A stretch of DNA of 6,271 nucleotides from Bacteroides sp. UBA7333 (GCA_002471195.1 DKPN01000058.1:485-6755), one strand, 5' to 3'; positions 1 to 6,056 are shown, numbered from the stretch's first letter. Program-made: numbers and translations. The notes: generated from the sequence alone by a model not told the origin.

Positions 1-23
1 GTTTGTTTTTGTTTATTATCTCT
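1..23 (+). repeat. Left arm of a perfect 23-bp inverted repeat
   Basis: This stretch begins GTTTGTTTTTGTTTATTATC and continues TCT. Its exact reverse complement lies at 270-292. The match is perfect over 23 bases and breaks at base 24 against 269. The arm starts at the first base of the window, so it could extend further upstream out of sight. It contains TTTG at 2-5 and 8-11, either of which could serve as a Bacteroidetes -33 element for promoters reading into the enclosed segment. Confidence 0.92.
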
Positions 24-32
24 ATTAGAATA

Positions 33-70
33 TATAATTGATAGCCAAGGGAAACCAGATATTAGATTTG
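33..70 (+). promoter_or_regulatory. Candidate rightward promoter(s) inside the inverted-repeat segment
   Basis: TAGATTTG at 63-70 is a full match to the Bacteroidetes -7 consensus TAnnTTTG. Its possible -33 element, ATTG at 37-40, is imperfect and lies 22 bp upstream. A second -7-like box, TATAATTG at 33-40, differs by one base and sits 21 bp after TTTG at 8-11 in the repeat arm. Either would give a leader of roughly 280-310 nt before the AraC-type gene. Confidence 0.4.
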
Positions 71-96
71 AGTAAAAAAAATAATTATATCTGGTT
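53..96. repeat. 10-bp perfect inverted repeat (AACCAGATAT / ATATCTGGTT)
   Basis: AACCAGATAT at 53-62 pairs perfectly with ATATCTGGTT at 87-96 across a 24-nt AT-rich spacer. A run of T follows at 105-110. It could be a weak terminator for rightward transcription, or a protein-binding dyad. It overlaps the start of the TAGATTTG box at 63-70, so binding or folding here could affect that promoter. The CTGGT core recurs at 160-164 and 185-189. Confidence 0.5.
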
Positions 97-143
97 ATAG
101 TTACTTTTTTAATGATCAGCAAATCTGAATATGATTAATTAAT

Positions 144-158
144 GAATTAAATCTGATT
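144..158 (+). repeat. 15-bp direct repeat, left copy
   Basis: GAATTAAATCTGATT occurs here, inside the inverted-repeat segment, and again in the same orientation at 6042-6056. The flanks of the two copies do not match. In AT-rich DNA a chance match of 15 bp within a window this size is uncommon but possible. Confidence 0.5.
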
Positions 159-179
159 CCTGGTTTATGTATTTAATTC
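144..179. repeat. 9-bp perfect inverted repeat (GAATTAAAT / ATTTAATTC)
   Basis: GAATTAAAT at 144-152 is the reverse complement of ATTTAATTC at 171-179, separated by 18 nt. The left arm is also part of an overlapping imperfect dyad with GATTAATT at 133-140. It sits in the middle of the enclosed segment and could be a regulator or recombination-accessory site. With sequence this AT-rich, chance is a real possibility. Confidence 0.4.
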
Positions 180-269
180 TAACCCTGGTAACAAATGCCT
201 TTCTTCTGACAAGAAATGTTGTTTCTGAAAATCAACATCAAACATGTTAACAATCTATTACTATTTTAC

Positions 270-292
270 AGAGATAATAAACAAAAACAAAC
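270..292 (-). repeat. Right arm of the perfect 23-bp inverted repeat
   Basis: This arm starts AGAGATAATAAACAAAAACA and ends AAC. It is the exact reverse complement of bases 1-23. It ends 64 bp before the start codon of the AraC-type gene. Read on the minus strand it presents the same TTTG-containing sequence as the left arm, so an inversion keeps both arms unchanged and swaps only the inner sequence. Confidence 0.92.
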
Positions 293-303
293 TATTAATG
301 GTC

Positions 304-311
304 TATTTTTG
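304..311 (+). promoter_or_regulatory. Possible -7 element outside the invertible segment
   Basis: TATTTTTG matches TAnnTTTG and lies 45 bp upstream of the regulator start codon. No TTTG -33 box stands 19-21 bp upstream, where the AAACAAA part of the right repeat arm lies. It may be a weak fixed promoter for the AraC-type gene. If it were active, switching by the inverted segment would modulate expression rather than turn it off completely. Confidence 0.3.
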
Positions 312-356
312 CGCACTAAACTTCTCATTTTAATTCCTGTATTCAATAACTAGATT

Positions 357-1205
357 ATGTCTAATTTCACTGTATTACAAAAAAGGTATATATCTGAAGC
401 TTGCGAAGGTAAATTTATTTGGGTGGGTCACCTAAACCAAACAAAGAAATATGACAGCATCCCCTTCTACCCTCATATCGGTGATTATTATCTATTTAGT
501 ATTATAGAACATGGTATCTGTGACCTATATGTTGACTTCAACAAAGTAACCACCGAAGATGGATTTATGGGATATGTTCTCCCTGGTGAAGTTATGCATT
601 TTACCTCCATTGAGAATATCGAGGGCTATGTTGTCTGTTTAGATAAAGTGCTGATTGATGACAATATTGCAAATATATTATCAGATAGAGAATATAATCT
701 AACTAAAAACCAATTACAACTCAAAGAAGGTATTGAAATATGTAAACTTATCTACTCGAGATATCAATCGACAAATTGCGTCAACAACGATCAGGTCCTT
801 TTGAGAATGATAGATACCCTCATTTCAATATTTGCAGAGATTGCTTCATGCAATAATTCTGAGAATAGAACTATGACTAGATCTTGTATATTGACAAATC
901 AATTCAGAAAGTTAGTTGTAGACAATGCTATAGATATTAAATCTCCTTCAGTTTATGCCTCTATGATGAATATATCAAGCATTTATCTGAATGAGGTAGT
1001 GAAAAAATGTACCGGAATGAGCTCGTCTGAGGTTATTCAAGAGCAGATCATACTCGTTGCTAAGAGAATGCTATACCACTCTAATAAAAATATAAAGGAA
1101 ATTGCCCACGAACTAGGATACGATGACCATACTTATTTTACGCGTCTTTTCACAAAGAAATGTAAAGTAACTCCTACTAAATTCAGGCAAATGTATGTAA
1201 AGTAA
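357..1205 (+). CDS. AraC-family transcriptional regulator
   Basis: This 282-residue protein ends in a typical AraC/XylS DNA-binding domain with two helix-turn-helix units at about residues 190-282. The second unit and the family signature are clear: IKEIAHELGYDDHTYFTRLF from residue 246, then KCKVTPTKFRQ. Residues 1-130 look like a beta-rich, cupin-like ligand or sensor domain, but no known effector can be named. There is no signal peptide or membrane segment, so it should act in the cytoplasm. The ATG at 357 is preceded in frame by TAG at 351, which fixes the start as the first available ATG. It lies next to the inverted-repeat segment and 122 bp upstream of the phosphoesterase/mannosidase operon, its most likely target. 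Activation of that operon is inference. The family call is secure. Confidence 0.93.
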   Translation: MSNFTVLQKRYISEACEGKFIWVGHLNQTKKYDSIPFYPHIGDYYLFSIIEHGICDLYVDFNKVTTEDGFMGYVLPGEVMHFTSIENIEGYVVCLDKVLIDDNIANILSDREYNLTKNQLQLKEGIEICKLIYSRYQSTNCVNNDQVLLRMIDTLISIFAEIASCNNSENRTMTRSCILTNQFRKLVVDNAIDIKSPSVYASMMNISSIYLNEVVKKCTGMSSSEVIQEQIILVAKRMLYHSNKNIKEIAHELGYDDHTYFTRLFTKKCKVTPTKFRQMYVK

Positions 1206-1217
1206 TACTTCATGATG

Positions 1218-1260
1218 ACCTAAAGTCGTTGATTTGTCCAATCATTACCTTAAAGCGTAA
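1218..1260 (+). promoter_or_regulatory. Candidate AraC-type operator: two direct repeats about 30 bp apart
   Basis: ACCTAAAGTCGT at 1218-1229 and ACCTTAAAGCGT at 1247-1258 are near-identical direct repeats that differ by a one-base shift. The TAAAG cores at 1221 and 1251 lie 30 bp apart, close to three helical turns. AraC-family dimers commonly bind direct repeats on the same DNA face. The second copy ends where the -33 region of the proposed operon promoter should be, as expected for an activator site. Binding is not shown. Confidence 0.35.
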
Positions 1261-1284
1261 TCTTAATATAATGAATGCAATATG

Positions 1285-1292
1285 TATTTTCG
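1285..1292 (+). promoter_or_regulatory. Candidate -7 element of the phosphoesterase/mannosidase operon
   Basis: TATTTTCG differs from TAnnTTTG by one base and lies 35 bp upstream of the start codon at 1328. No TTTG is present at the -33 distance. A weak promoter of this kind fits activator dependence. The assignment rests on position and one motif. Confidence 0.35.
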
Positions 1293-1327
1293 CAAACATA
1301 ATTATATGATACTAGCTTTAACGATTT

Positions 1328-2413
1328 ATGAATATTTCAACACATTTCCTTATGGTGTCACTGCTTCTAAGTGCCCCTACATTTGCCCAAAATGGATCTG
1401 ATCAATTCAAAGAATTTATCGGCCATACGAAAGCGGATACTCGACGCGAATTCAAGGTTCCAAACATTACCGGTTACAAAACGCTGAAAGCAGATTTTCA
1501 CGTGCATACCTTTTATACTGACGGACAATTAACACCAGAGGAGAGGGTACGCGAAGCTTGGCGTGATGGCTTGGATGTGATTGCTATTACTGATCACAAT
1601 TGGAATCAAACAATCAATACAGCTTATGATCGTGCTGCTAAAACAGCTGCTGAGTATGGTATTAATCTAATAAAAGCTGTTGAGTATACAGATTCTAAAC
1701 CTATTGGTCATATTAATTTCCTTTTTGTTGAAGACCCAAACTCCTATTGGGGAAAGAACCTTAAACCTGATGCCGCAATCGAAAAAGCTGCTAAAGAAGG
1801 TGCTTTCATTATCTACAATCATCCGGGTTGGCCAGACAAAAACAGCTCTCTTTCTGATTTCCATAAAAAACATCTTGCTGCAAAACGTATTCATGCCATG
1901 GAGGTGTTTAATGCTGCTGAATTCTACCCTGTGGTTATTGACTATTGTAAGGAGTATAAGTTAGCACCAGTTGGAGCTTCAGACATTCATGCTTCAAGTG
2001 AGAAGCTCTACAATACAGAGCGAGAGTTCCGCCCTACTACATTTGTATTTGCAAAAGAGAATACTCTTGAGTCTCTAAAAGAGGCTGTAAAAGCTCAACG
2101 CACTATTGCCTATGCCTACAATAATTTAGCAGGAGATGAAAAGCTACTCAGGGAATTTGTTTTATCTGCTCTCGATATTGAGATTGTGAACAAGAAAGAG
2201 GACAAAGCTGTGTATCTAATCAAGAACAACTCTTCGATTAGCTTTACCCTTCAAAATCCAGATCAATTTCACATTAATCTTCCTGCAGGAAAAACTGCTC
2301 GAATTTCTATATCTAATAAAAATCTTACTGACAAGTATGATCTGTTAAACTGCCATACTTCATCCAAAAGCAATCTTCAACTATCATTCACTGATCTGAT
2401 TTCAAAATTTTAA
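1328..2413 (+). CDS. Secreted PHP-domain metallophosphoesterase
   Basis: This 361-residue protein has an export signal (hydrophobic core about residues 7-16, probable cleavage in TFA-QN after residue 20). A PHP (polymerase and histidinol phosphatase) domain follows at about residues 53-260. The metal ligands of the family are visible: DFHVH (56-60), ITDHN (87-91), Glu119, His128, His165 in NHPGW, Glu192 and DIH (219-221). PHP enzymes hydrolyse phosphomonoesters or phosphodiesters with a multi-metal centre; the substrate here is unknown. Residues 280-361 look like a small beta-rich C-terminal domain that I do not recognise. The signal peptide n-region has no Lys or Arg, which is unusual, but an in-frame TAA at 1319 precludes an upstream ATG. 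It is the first gene of a three-gene operon, 22 bp before the next gene. Location is probably periplasmic. Confidence 0.88.
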   Translation: MNISTHFLMVSLLLSAPTFAQNGSDQFKEFIGHTKADTRREFKVPNITGYKTLKADFHVHTFYTDGQLTPEERVREAWRDGLDVIAITDHNWNQTINTAYDRAAKTAAEYGINLIKAVEYTDSKPIGHINFLFVEDPNSYWGKNLKPDAAIEKAAKEGAFIIYNHPGWPDKNSSLSDFHKKHLAAKRIHAMEVFNAAEFYPVVIDYCKEYKLAPVGASDIHASSEKLYNTEREFRPTTFVFAKENTLESLKEAVKAQRTIAYAYNNLAGDEKLLREFVLSALDIEIVNKKEDKAVYLIKNNSSISFTLQNPDQFHINLPAGKTARISISNKNLTDKYDLLNCHTSSKSNLQLSFTDLISKF

Positions 2414-2435
2414 TTGATGTCACTTATTTAGTTAT

Positions 2436-3386
2436 ATGAAAAAGCAATTATTAGCAATAGCCCTTTCAATATTTCCTCTTGTTGGTGTAGGGCAACAAAA
2501 TAACATTATCTCGATCAGTCGTGATAAAATCGCGCTTGGGGTGCATGGTTTAGCTGACACCGTAAACATTTTACACTTGACTGATTCTCATATCACCATC
2601 GCGAATGAAGATGATGAGAAATATATGGAGTATGCAAAACGCATGGCTAATGCCTATAAGGATACTCGCCACTATAAGTCGGGTAAACCTACCGCTGCTA
2701 GTGATGTTTTTATGGAACAGATGCGTTATGCAGGTAATATGAATGTAGATTTCATAGGATTGACGGGAGATATTCTTAATTATCCATCGCCTACTGCTGT
2801 GAATTTTGTAAAAGAAACGATTGACAGTACAATGATTCCCTATCTTTTTACAAGTGGAAATCATGATTGGCATATGGAAGGAACTGATGGCAGTGCCGAT
2901 AAACTTCGTGAGCAATGGTCGAAGGAGGTACTTTCTCCTCTGTATAATGGAGCGAATTATCTTTACAGTTCGAAAGTGGTAAAAGGGGTGAATTTTATCA
3001 CGATTGACAACTCTACATATCAGGTAAATAAACAGCAATTAAATTTCTTTTGCTTAGAACGTGCCAAAGGTTTGCCTATTGTTCTTCTGATGCATATACC
3101 TCTATATACTCCGACATCTACGGCTATGGTTGTTGGAAATCCATCTTGGGGTGCTCATGTGGACAATAACTATAAATTGGAGCGTCGCGAACAGTGGTCG
3201 AAAGAAGGTAATAGTACTTGGACTGTAGATTTTGTAAACGAGGTGATTAATACTCCTAACGTAACGATTTTATGTGGACATACACATCAGGAATTGTTAA
3301 ATGTATGGGGAAATATGGTACAAATATGCGCTGATATCTCTCGAAATGGATCGGCTCGCATCATACAACTTGTGCCTATACAATAA
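2436..3386 (+). CDS. Secreted calcineurin-like metallophosphoesterase
   Basis: This 316-residue protein starts with a signal peptide (Lys2-Lys3, hydrophobic core to about residue 18, likely cleavage near GVG-QQ at 19-20). The calcineurin-like fold follows. All dinuclear-metal motifs are present in order: DSH (50-52), TGD (110-112), GNHD (141-144), MH (His220) and GHTH (281-284). The family hydrolyses phosphomonoesters or phosphodiesters; the sequence does not reveal the substrate. It begins 22 bp after the PHP gene and ends 27 bp before the mannosidase gene, so the three are very likely co-transcribed. Two unrelated exported phosphoesterases side by side suggest sequential removal of phosphate groups from one substrate, for example diester opening followed by monoester removal. 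This is inference. The start ATG has no Shine-Dalgarno sequence, as is normal in Bacteroidetes. Confidence 0.9.
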   Translation: MKKQLLAIALSIFPLVGVGQQNNIISISRDKIALGVHGLADTVNILHLTDSHITIANEDDEKYMEYAKRMANAYKDTRHYKSGKPTAASDVFMEQMRYAGNMNVDFIGLTGDILNYPSPTAVNFVKETIDSTMIPYLFTSGNHDWHMEGTDGSADKLREQWSKEVLSPLYNGANYLYSSKVVKGVNFITIDNSTYQVNKQQLNFFCLERAKGLPIVLLMHIPLYTPTSTAMVVGNPSWGAHVDNNYKLERREQWSKEGNSTWTVDFVNEVINTPNVTILCGHTHQELLNVWGNMVQICADISRNGSARIIQLVPIQ

Positions 3387-3413
3387 ATAAACATTTTTTC
3401 TAGACTTCTTAAT

Positions 3414-5660
3414 ATGAACAATATTCTTAATTTAACGGTGGCTATTGCCACCGTTGCTATTACCGGGTGTTCTCAATTGACTCCAACTACTTCTACAGAC
3501 TACACCCAATATGTAGACCAATATATTGGCACAGGTGAGCATGGACATGTATTCATGGGGGTTAGTACTCCTTTTGGTGCTGTGCAACTTGGTCCGTCAA
3601 ACTATAGTCAAGCTTGGGATTGGTGTTCTGGTTATCATTGGACAGATTCTGCTATCGTTGGATTTTCTATGACGCATCTAAGTGGTACAGGTATCGGGGA
3701 TTTAGGTGATGTTGCGCTTATGCCGGTAACCGGAGATATTATACTTTCTGCTCGTGGCGAAGATCGTGATTATTCGACTAACTTTTATTCGCAGTTTAAT
3801 AGAAATAAGGAAAAACCTGAACTAGGAAGATACTCTGTGCATTTAGACCGTTACGACGTAGACGTTGAGCTCACATCAACCGCTCGTACCGGTATGCACC
3901 GATACAATTTTAATACTCCTTCTAATTCTGCTGCTATAGTGTTTGACCTTGCAAATGGGCTTGGTTGGGATGCTGCTACTGAAGGGTTAATTAAATTTGA
4001 GAACGACTCAACAATCTCAGGTTATAGATTTTCGAAAGGATGGGCTAACGATCAACGTCTCTTTTTCTATGCTCAACTATCTAAGCCTATTGCCTCAATT
4101 TCAACGTCTGAAGGCAGCTTTATCAATGTAGGCGAAGAATACAGAACTGAACGCAATATTGTAAAAGCAAATCTAAAGGACGGAAATGTTAAACAGGTAA
4201 TTGTGAAGATGGCAATCTCGCCTGTAAGCATTGAGAATGCAAAACAGAATATGCAATCAGAAGTTGTGGGTTGGGATTTTGACGAAATTGTAAACCAGAA
4301 CAAGTTAGAATGGAATAATGAACTGTCTAAAATTGAAGTTGAAACTAAAAATTTGGATGATCTGAAGATCTTCTATACAGCTCTATACCATACGATGATT
4401 GCCCCATCTATATTCAACGATATAAATGGTGATTACCGATACGCAGATAAAACATTTAATATAAAGGCTCAGAATGATAAAAGGAATTACACCACCCTAT
4501 CATTATGGGATACATATCGTGCTGCTCAACCTCTTATGACAATTATCCACCCTGAAAAAGTGAACGAAATTGTACAGACCATGTTAAATATATATACTGA
4601 ACAAGGTTTTCTCCCAATCTGGCATTTACATGGTAACGAAACGGGTTGTATGGTTGGTAACCCTGCTATACCTGTGGTTGTAGATGCTTATCTAAAAGGT
4701 TTCAGAGATTATGACATAAATCTAGCATACGAAGCTGTGAAAGTATCTGCATTACAAGATCATCGTGATATGGATTGGTACAAAAAGTTGGGTTACATTC
4801 CGTGCGATACCATAGTCGAATCTGTATCTAAAACGCTTGAATATGCAATGGCTGATGGTTGTGTAGCCCTTATGGCTCAAGAAATGGATAACGCGGAAGA
4901 TTATCAACTATTCAGTACCCGCTCTCAATCTTATCGACACTATTTTGATCCTACTACTAAATTTCTCCGTCCAAAAACAGCTGACGGGAAATGGAAATCT
5001 CCTTTTGATCCTGCGCGTGCTGTACCTGGTATTAATGACTATACTGAGGGCAATGCATGGCAGTACACATTTATGGTTCCTCATGATATTCAAGGATTAG
5101 TAGATCTCTTTGGCTCTAATGAGATGTTAATATCAAAATTGGACTCACTATTCACAACGGAAACAAAACTAGATAAAGATGCTGCGATTGATGTATCTGG
5201 CTTGATTGGCTTATATGCACATGGCAATGAACCAAGTCATCACATTGCATATATATATGGAGCAATAGGGCAACAATGGAAAACTGCTGAAATGGTGAGA
5301 CGTATATTAAAAGAAATGTATACTACTGAACCTGATGGATTGTGTGGCAATGAAGATACCGGTCAAATGTCTGCTTGGTATGTGCTATCGTCAATGGGCA
5401 TTTATCAAATGCATCCCGGTGCTGGTGAGTTTATCATTGGCAGTCCTATTTTTGACAATGTAAAAATAAACACAGGCAACAACAAGTTTTTTCAAATCAA
5501 AGTAAATGACAACTCTATTGCAAATAAATACATCCAAAAAGCATCTCTTAATGGCAAAGAATATACAAAATCCTCTATTAAACATAGTGATATTGTAGCT
5601 GGTGGTATACTAGAACTTTGGATGGGCAATACTCCTAATGAAAACTTTGGAAAGCAATAA
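3414..5660 (+). CDS. GH92 family exo-alpha-mannosidase, lipoprotein
   Basis: At 748 residues this is a full-length glycoside hydrolase family 92 enzyme. Known members are calcium-dependent, inverting exo-alpha-mannosidases, mostly alpha-1,2 or alpha-1,3; a few act on mannosyl phosphodiesters. The lipobox AITGC places the lipidated cysteine at residue 19. No acidic surface-export motif follows it, so a periplasm-facing anchor is more likely than the cell surface. The N-terminal beta-sandwich spans about residues 30-290 and the (alpha/alpha)6 barrel about 300-748. Conserved family motifs are LWDTYRA (364-370), HGNETGCMVGNPAIP (406-420), EGNAWQY (545-551), HGNEPSHH (603-610) and GNEDTGQMSAWY (645-656). 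Glu545 fits the general acid, and the acidic pair 647-648 lies in the base region. Retention of the Glu favours ordinary mannosidase activity. It is the last gene of the operon. The linkage specificity cannot be read from sequence. Confidence 0.95.
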   Translation: MNNILNLTVAIATVAITGCSQLTPTTSTDYTQYVDQYIGTGEHGHVFMGVSTPFGAVQLGPSNYSQAWDWCSGYHWTDSAIVGFSMTHLSGTGIGDLGDVALMPVTGDIILSARGEDRDYSTNFYSQFNRNKEKPELGRYSVHLDRYDVDVELTSTARTGMHRYNFNTPSNSAAIVFDLANGLGWDAATEGLIKFENDSTISGYRFSKGWANDQRLFFYAQLSKPIASISTSEGSFINVGEEYRTERNIVKANLKDGNVKQVIVKMAISPVSIENAKQNMQSEVVGWDFDEIVNQNKLEWNNELSKIEVETKNLDDLKIFYTALYHTMIAPSIFNDINGDYRYADKTFNIKAQNDKRNYTTLSLWDTYRAAQPLMTIIHPEKVNEIVQTMLNIYTEQGFLPIWHLHGNETGCMVGNPAIPVVVDAYLKGFRDYDINLAYEAVKVSALQDHRDMDWYKKLGYIPCDTIVESVSKTLEYAMADGCVALMAQEMDNAEDYQLFSTRSQSYRHYFDPTTKFLRPKTADGKWKSPFDPARAVPGINDYTEGNAWQYTFMVPHDIQGLVDLFGSNEMLISKLDSLFTTETKLDKDAAIDVSGLIGLYAHGNEPSHHIAYIYGAIGQQWKTAEMVRRILKEMYTTEPDGLCGNEDTGQMSAWYVLSSMGIYQMHPGAGEFIIGSPIFDNVKINTGNNKFFQIKVNDNSIANKYIQKASLNGKEYTKSSIKHSDIVAGGILELWMGNTPNENFGKQ
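3434..3455 (+). promoter_or_regulatory. Strong hairpin within the first codons of the GH92 gene
   Basis: AACGGTGGC (3434-3442), loop TATT and GCCACCGTT (3447-3455) form a perfect 9-bp, GC-rich stem in otherwise AT-rich DNA. It begins 20 nt after the A of the start codon, within the signal-peptide coding region. It could tune translation initiation or protect the downstream mRNA. No T run follows, so it is not an intrinsic terminator. Confidence 0.5.
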
Positions 5661-5835
5661 TTCGCCCAAATACGGCTTATTATAAATAAAGTTTAAAGGA
5701 GTATGTACCAACTTTGAATAATTCTATTTCGCTTGTGTCATAGACATCGTACCATAAAGGAATTGAAACTGATAAAATTTGTTCGCTTCTTGTCTGCTGT
5801 GTAAAATATAAAACTAGAAATACAAACTTGCAATT

Positions 5836-5843
5836 TATATTTG
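5836..5843 (+). promoter_or_regulatory. -7-like box upstream of the terminator
   Basis: TATATTTG fully matches the Bacteroidetes -7 consensus TAnnTTTG, but no TTTG -33 element is seen 19-21 bp upstream. Transcription from here would start near 5850 and run about 90 nt to the terminator at 5942. That would be a small RNA rather than an mRNA, because no credible reading frame fits. Confidence 0.3.
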
Positions 5844-5850
5844 CCGTACA

Positions 5851-5942
5851 ATTTGAAGCAATCCACAATAAGGATTATTCCGTTGTGAAAACATTTACGG
5901 AGGCCCTCTTTTCGTTTTACGAGAAGAGGGTCGTCTTTTTTT
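5851..5942 (+). ncRNA. Speculative small RNA ending in the intrinsic terminator
   Basis: The interval runs from the expected start downstream of the TATATTTG box to the terminator T run. Besides the terminator stem it holds a second small hairpin, AATAA-GGA-TTATT at about 5867-5879, which can alternatively pair as CACAA with TTGTG. No homology to a known RNA family is recognised. It may equally be the 3' untranslated region of the mannosidase operon. Confidence 0.25.
5904..5942 (+). terminator. Strong intrinsic (rho-independent) terminator
   Basis: CCCTCTTTTCG (5904-5914), a 5-nt loop, and CGAGAAGAGGG (5920-5930) form an 11-bp stem with one T-G wobble, extendable by two more pairs using GG at 5902-5903 and TC at 5931-5932. 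Seven T residues follow at 5936-5942. It lies 243 bp after the mannosidase stop codon and is the only clear terminator between the operon and the next gene fragment. It probably ends the operon transcript, a small RNA, or both. Confidence 0.88.
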
Positions 5943-6041
5943 ACCACCTTCAACTTTACTTCAATTTTCGCGGACTGTTATTTATTACATCATTCTGCTT
6001 CTTGGTACTTCTGTTTTGCTTTCAACCTTCGTGTATATTTA

Positions 6042-6056
6042 GAATTAAATCTGATT
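6042..6056 (+). repeat. 15-bp direct repeat, right copy
   Basis: This second copy of GAATTAAATCTGATT lies exactly where recognisable fucosidase coding sequence begins, so it could mark a recombination junction. The left copy at 144-158 is not preceded by fucosidase-like coding sequence, which argues against simple insertion of the whole interval into an intact fucosidase gene. Confidence 0.5.

Larger units (their letters stand above)
24..269. promoter_or_regulatory. Putative invertible promoter segment between the 23-bp inverted repeats
   Basis: These 246 bp hold no credible gene and lie between two perfect 23-bp inverted repeats, just upstream of a regulator gene. The arm length and spacing fit the phase-variable invertible promoters of Bacteroidales, which tyrosine or serine recombinases flip, often from a distance. 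In the orientation shown, the best promoter match is TAGATTTG at 63-70, which fits TAnnTTTG. A second candidate is TTTG at 8-11, a 21-bp spacer and TATAATTG at 33-40. Both read rightward, towards the AraC-type gene. No perfect TAnnTTTG box is visible on the opposite strand. Inversion would point these promoters away from the regulator. No recombinase gene lies in the window. The alternative is a non-autonomous transposon (MITE) with 23-bp terminal repeats; the target duplication cannot be tested because the left flank is missing. Confidence 0.65.
5661..6041. other. Gene-free interval after the operon
   Basis: These 381 bp contain open frames on both strands, but their translations are low-complexity and match no family I recognise. 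The start candidate with the best upstream context (AAAGGAG, then ATG at 5703) reaches a stop after four codons. I see no tRNA, no insertion-sequence ends and no CRISPR repeats. The only clear elements are the terminator at 5904-5942 and the -7-like box at 5836-5843. Confidence 0.6.

Noticed and set aside
1244..1261. ATTAC/GTAAT stem-loop as a terminator for the regulator gene
   Set aside because: Only five base pairs with no T run; too weak to call. It overlaps the candidate operator instead.
1667..1894. Open frames opposite or offset to the PHP gene (also 1680-1964 on the plus strand)
   Set aside because: They overlap a gene with intact catalytic motifs, and their translations show no domain or signal of their own.
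2571..3038. 155-codon open frame antisense to the calcineurin-like phosphoesterase
   Set aside because: It lies wholly within a well-supported gene, and its Ile/His/Arg-rich translation looks like a reverse-strand shadow with no recognisable family.
4073..5585. Short antisense open frames within the GH92 gene
   Set aside because: All are under 80 codons inside a gene with conserved family motifs throughout; no promoter or start context supports them.
5696..5717. AAAGGAG followed by ATG, resembling a ribosome-binding site and start
   Set aside because: The frame stops after four codons, and Bacteroidetes rarely rely on Shine-Dalgarno sequences.
6015..6041. TTTG plus TATATTTA as a promoter for the fucosidase fragment
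   Set aside because: The spacer is only 15 bp and the -7 box has a mismatch; no start codon follows in the fucosidase frame.
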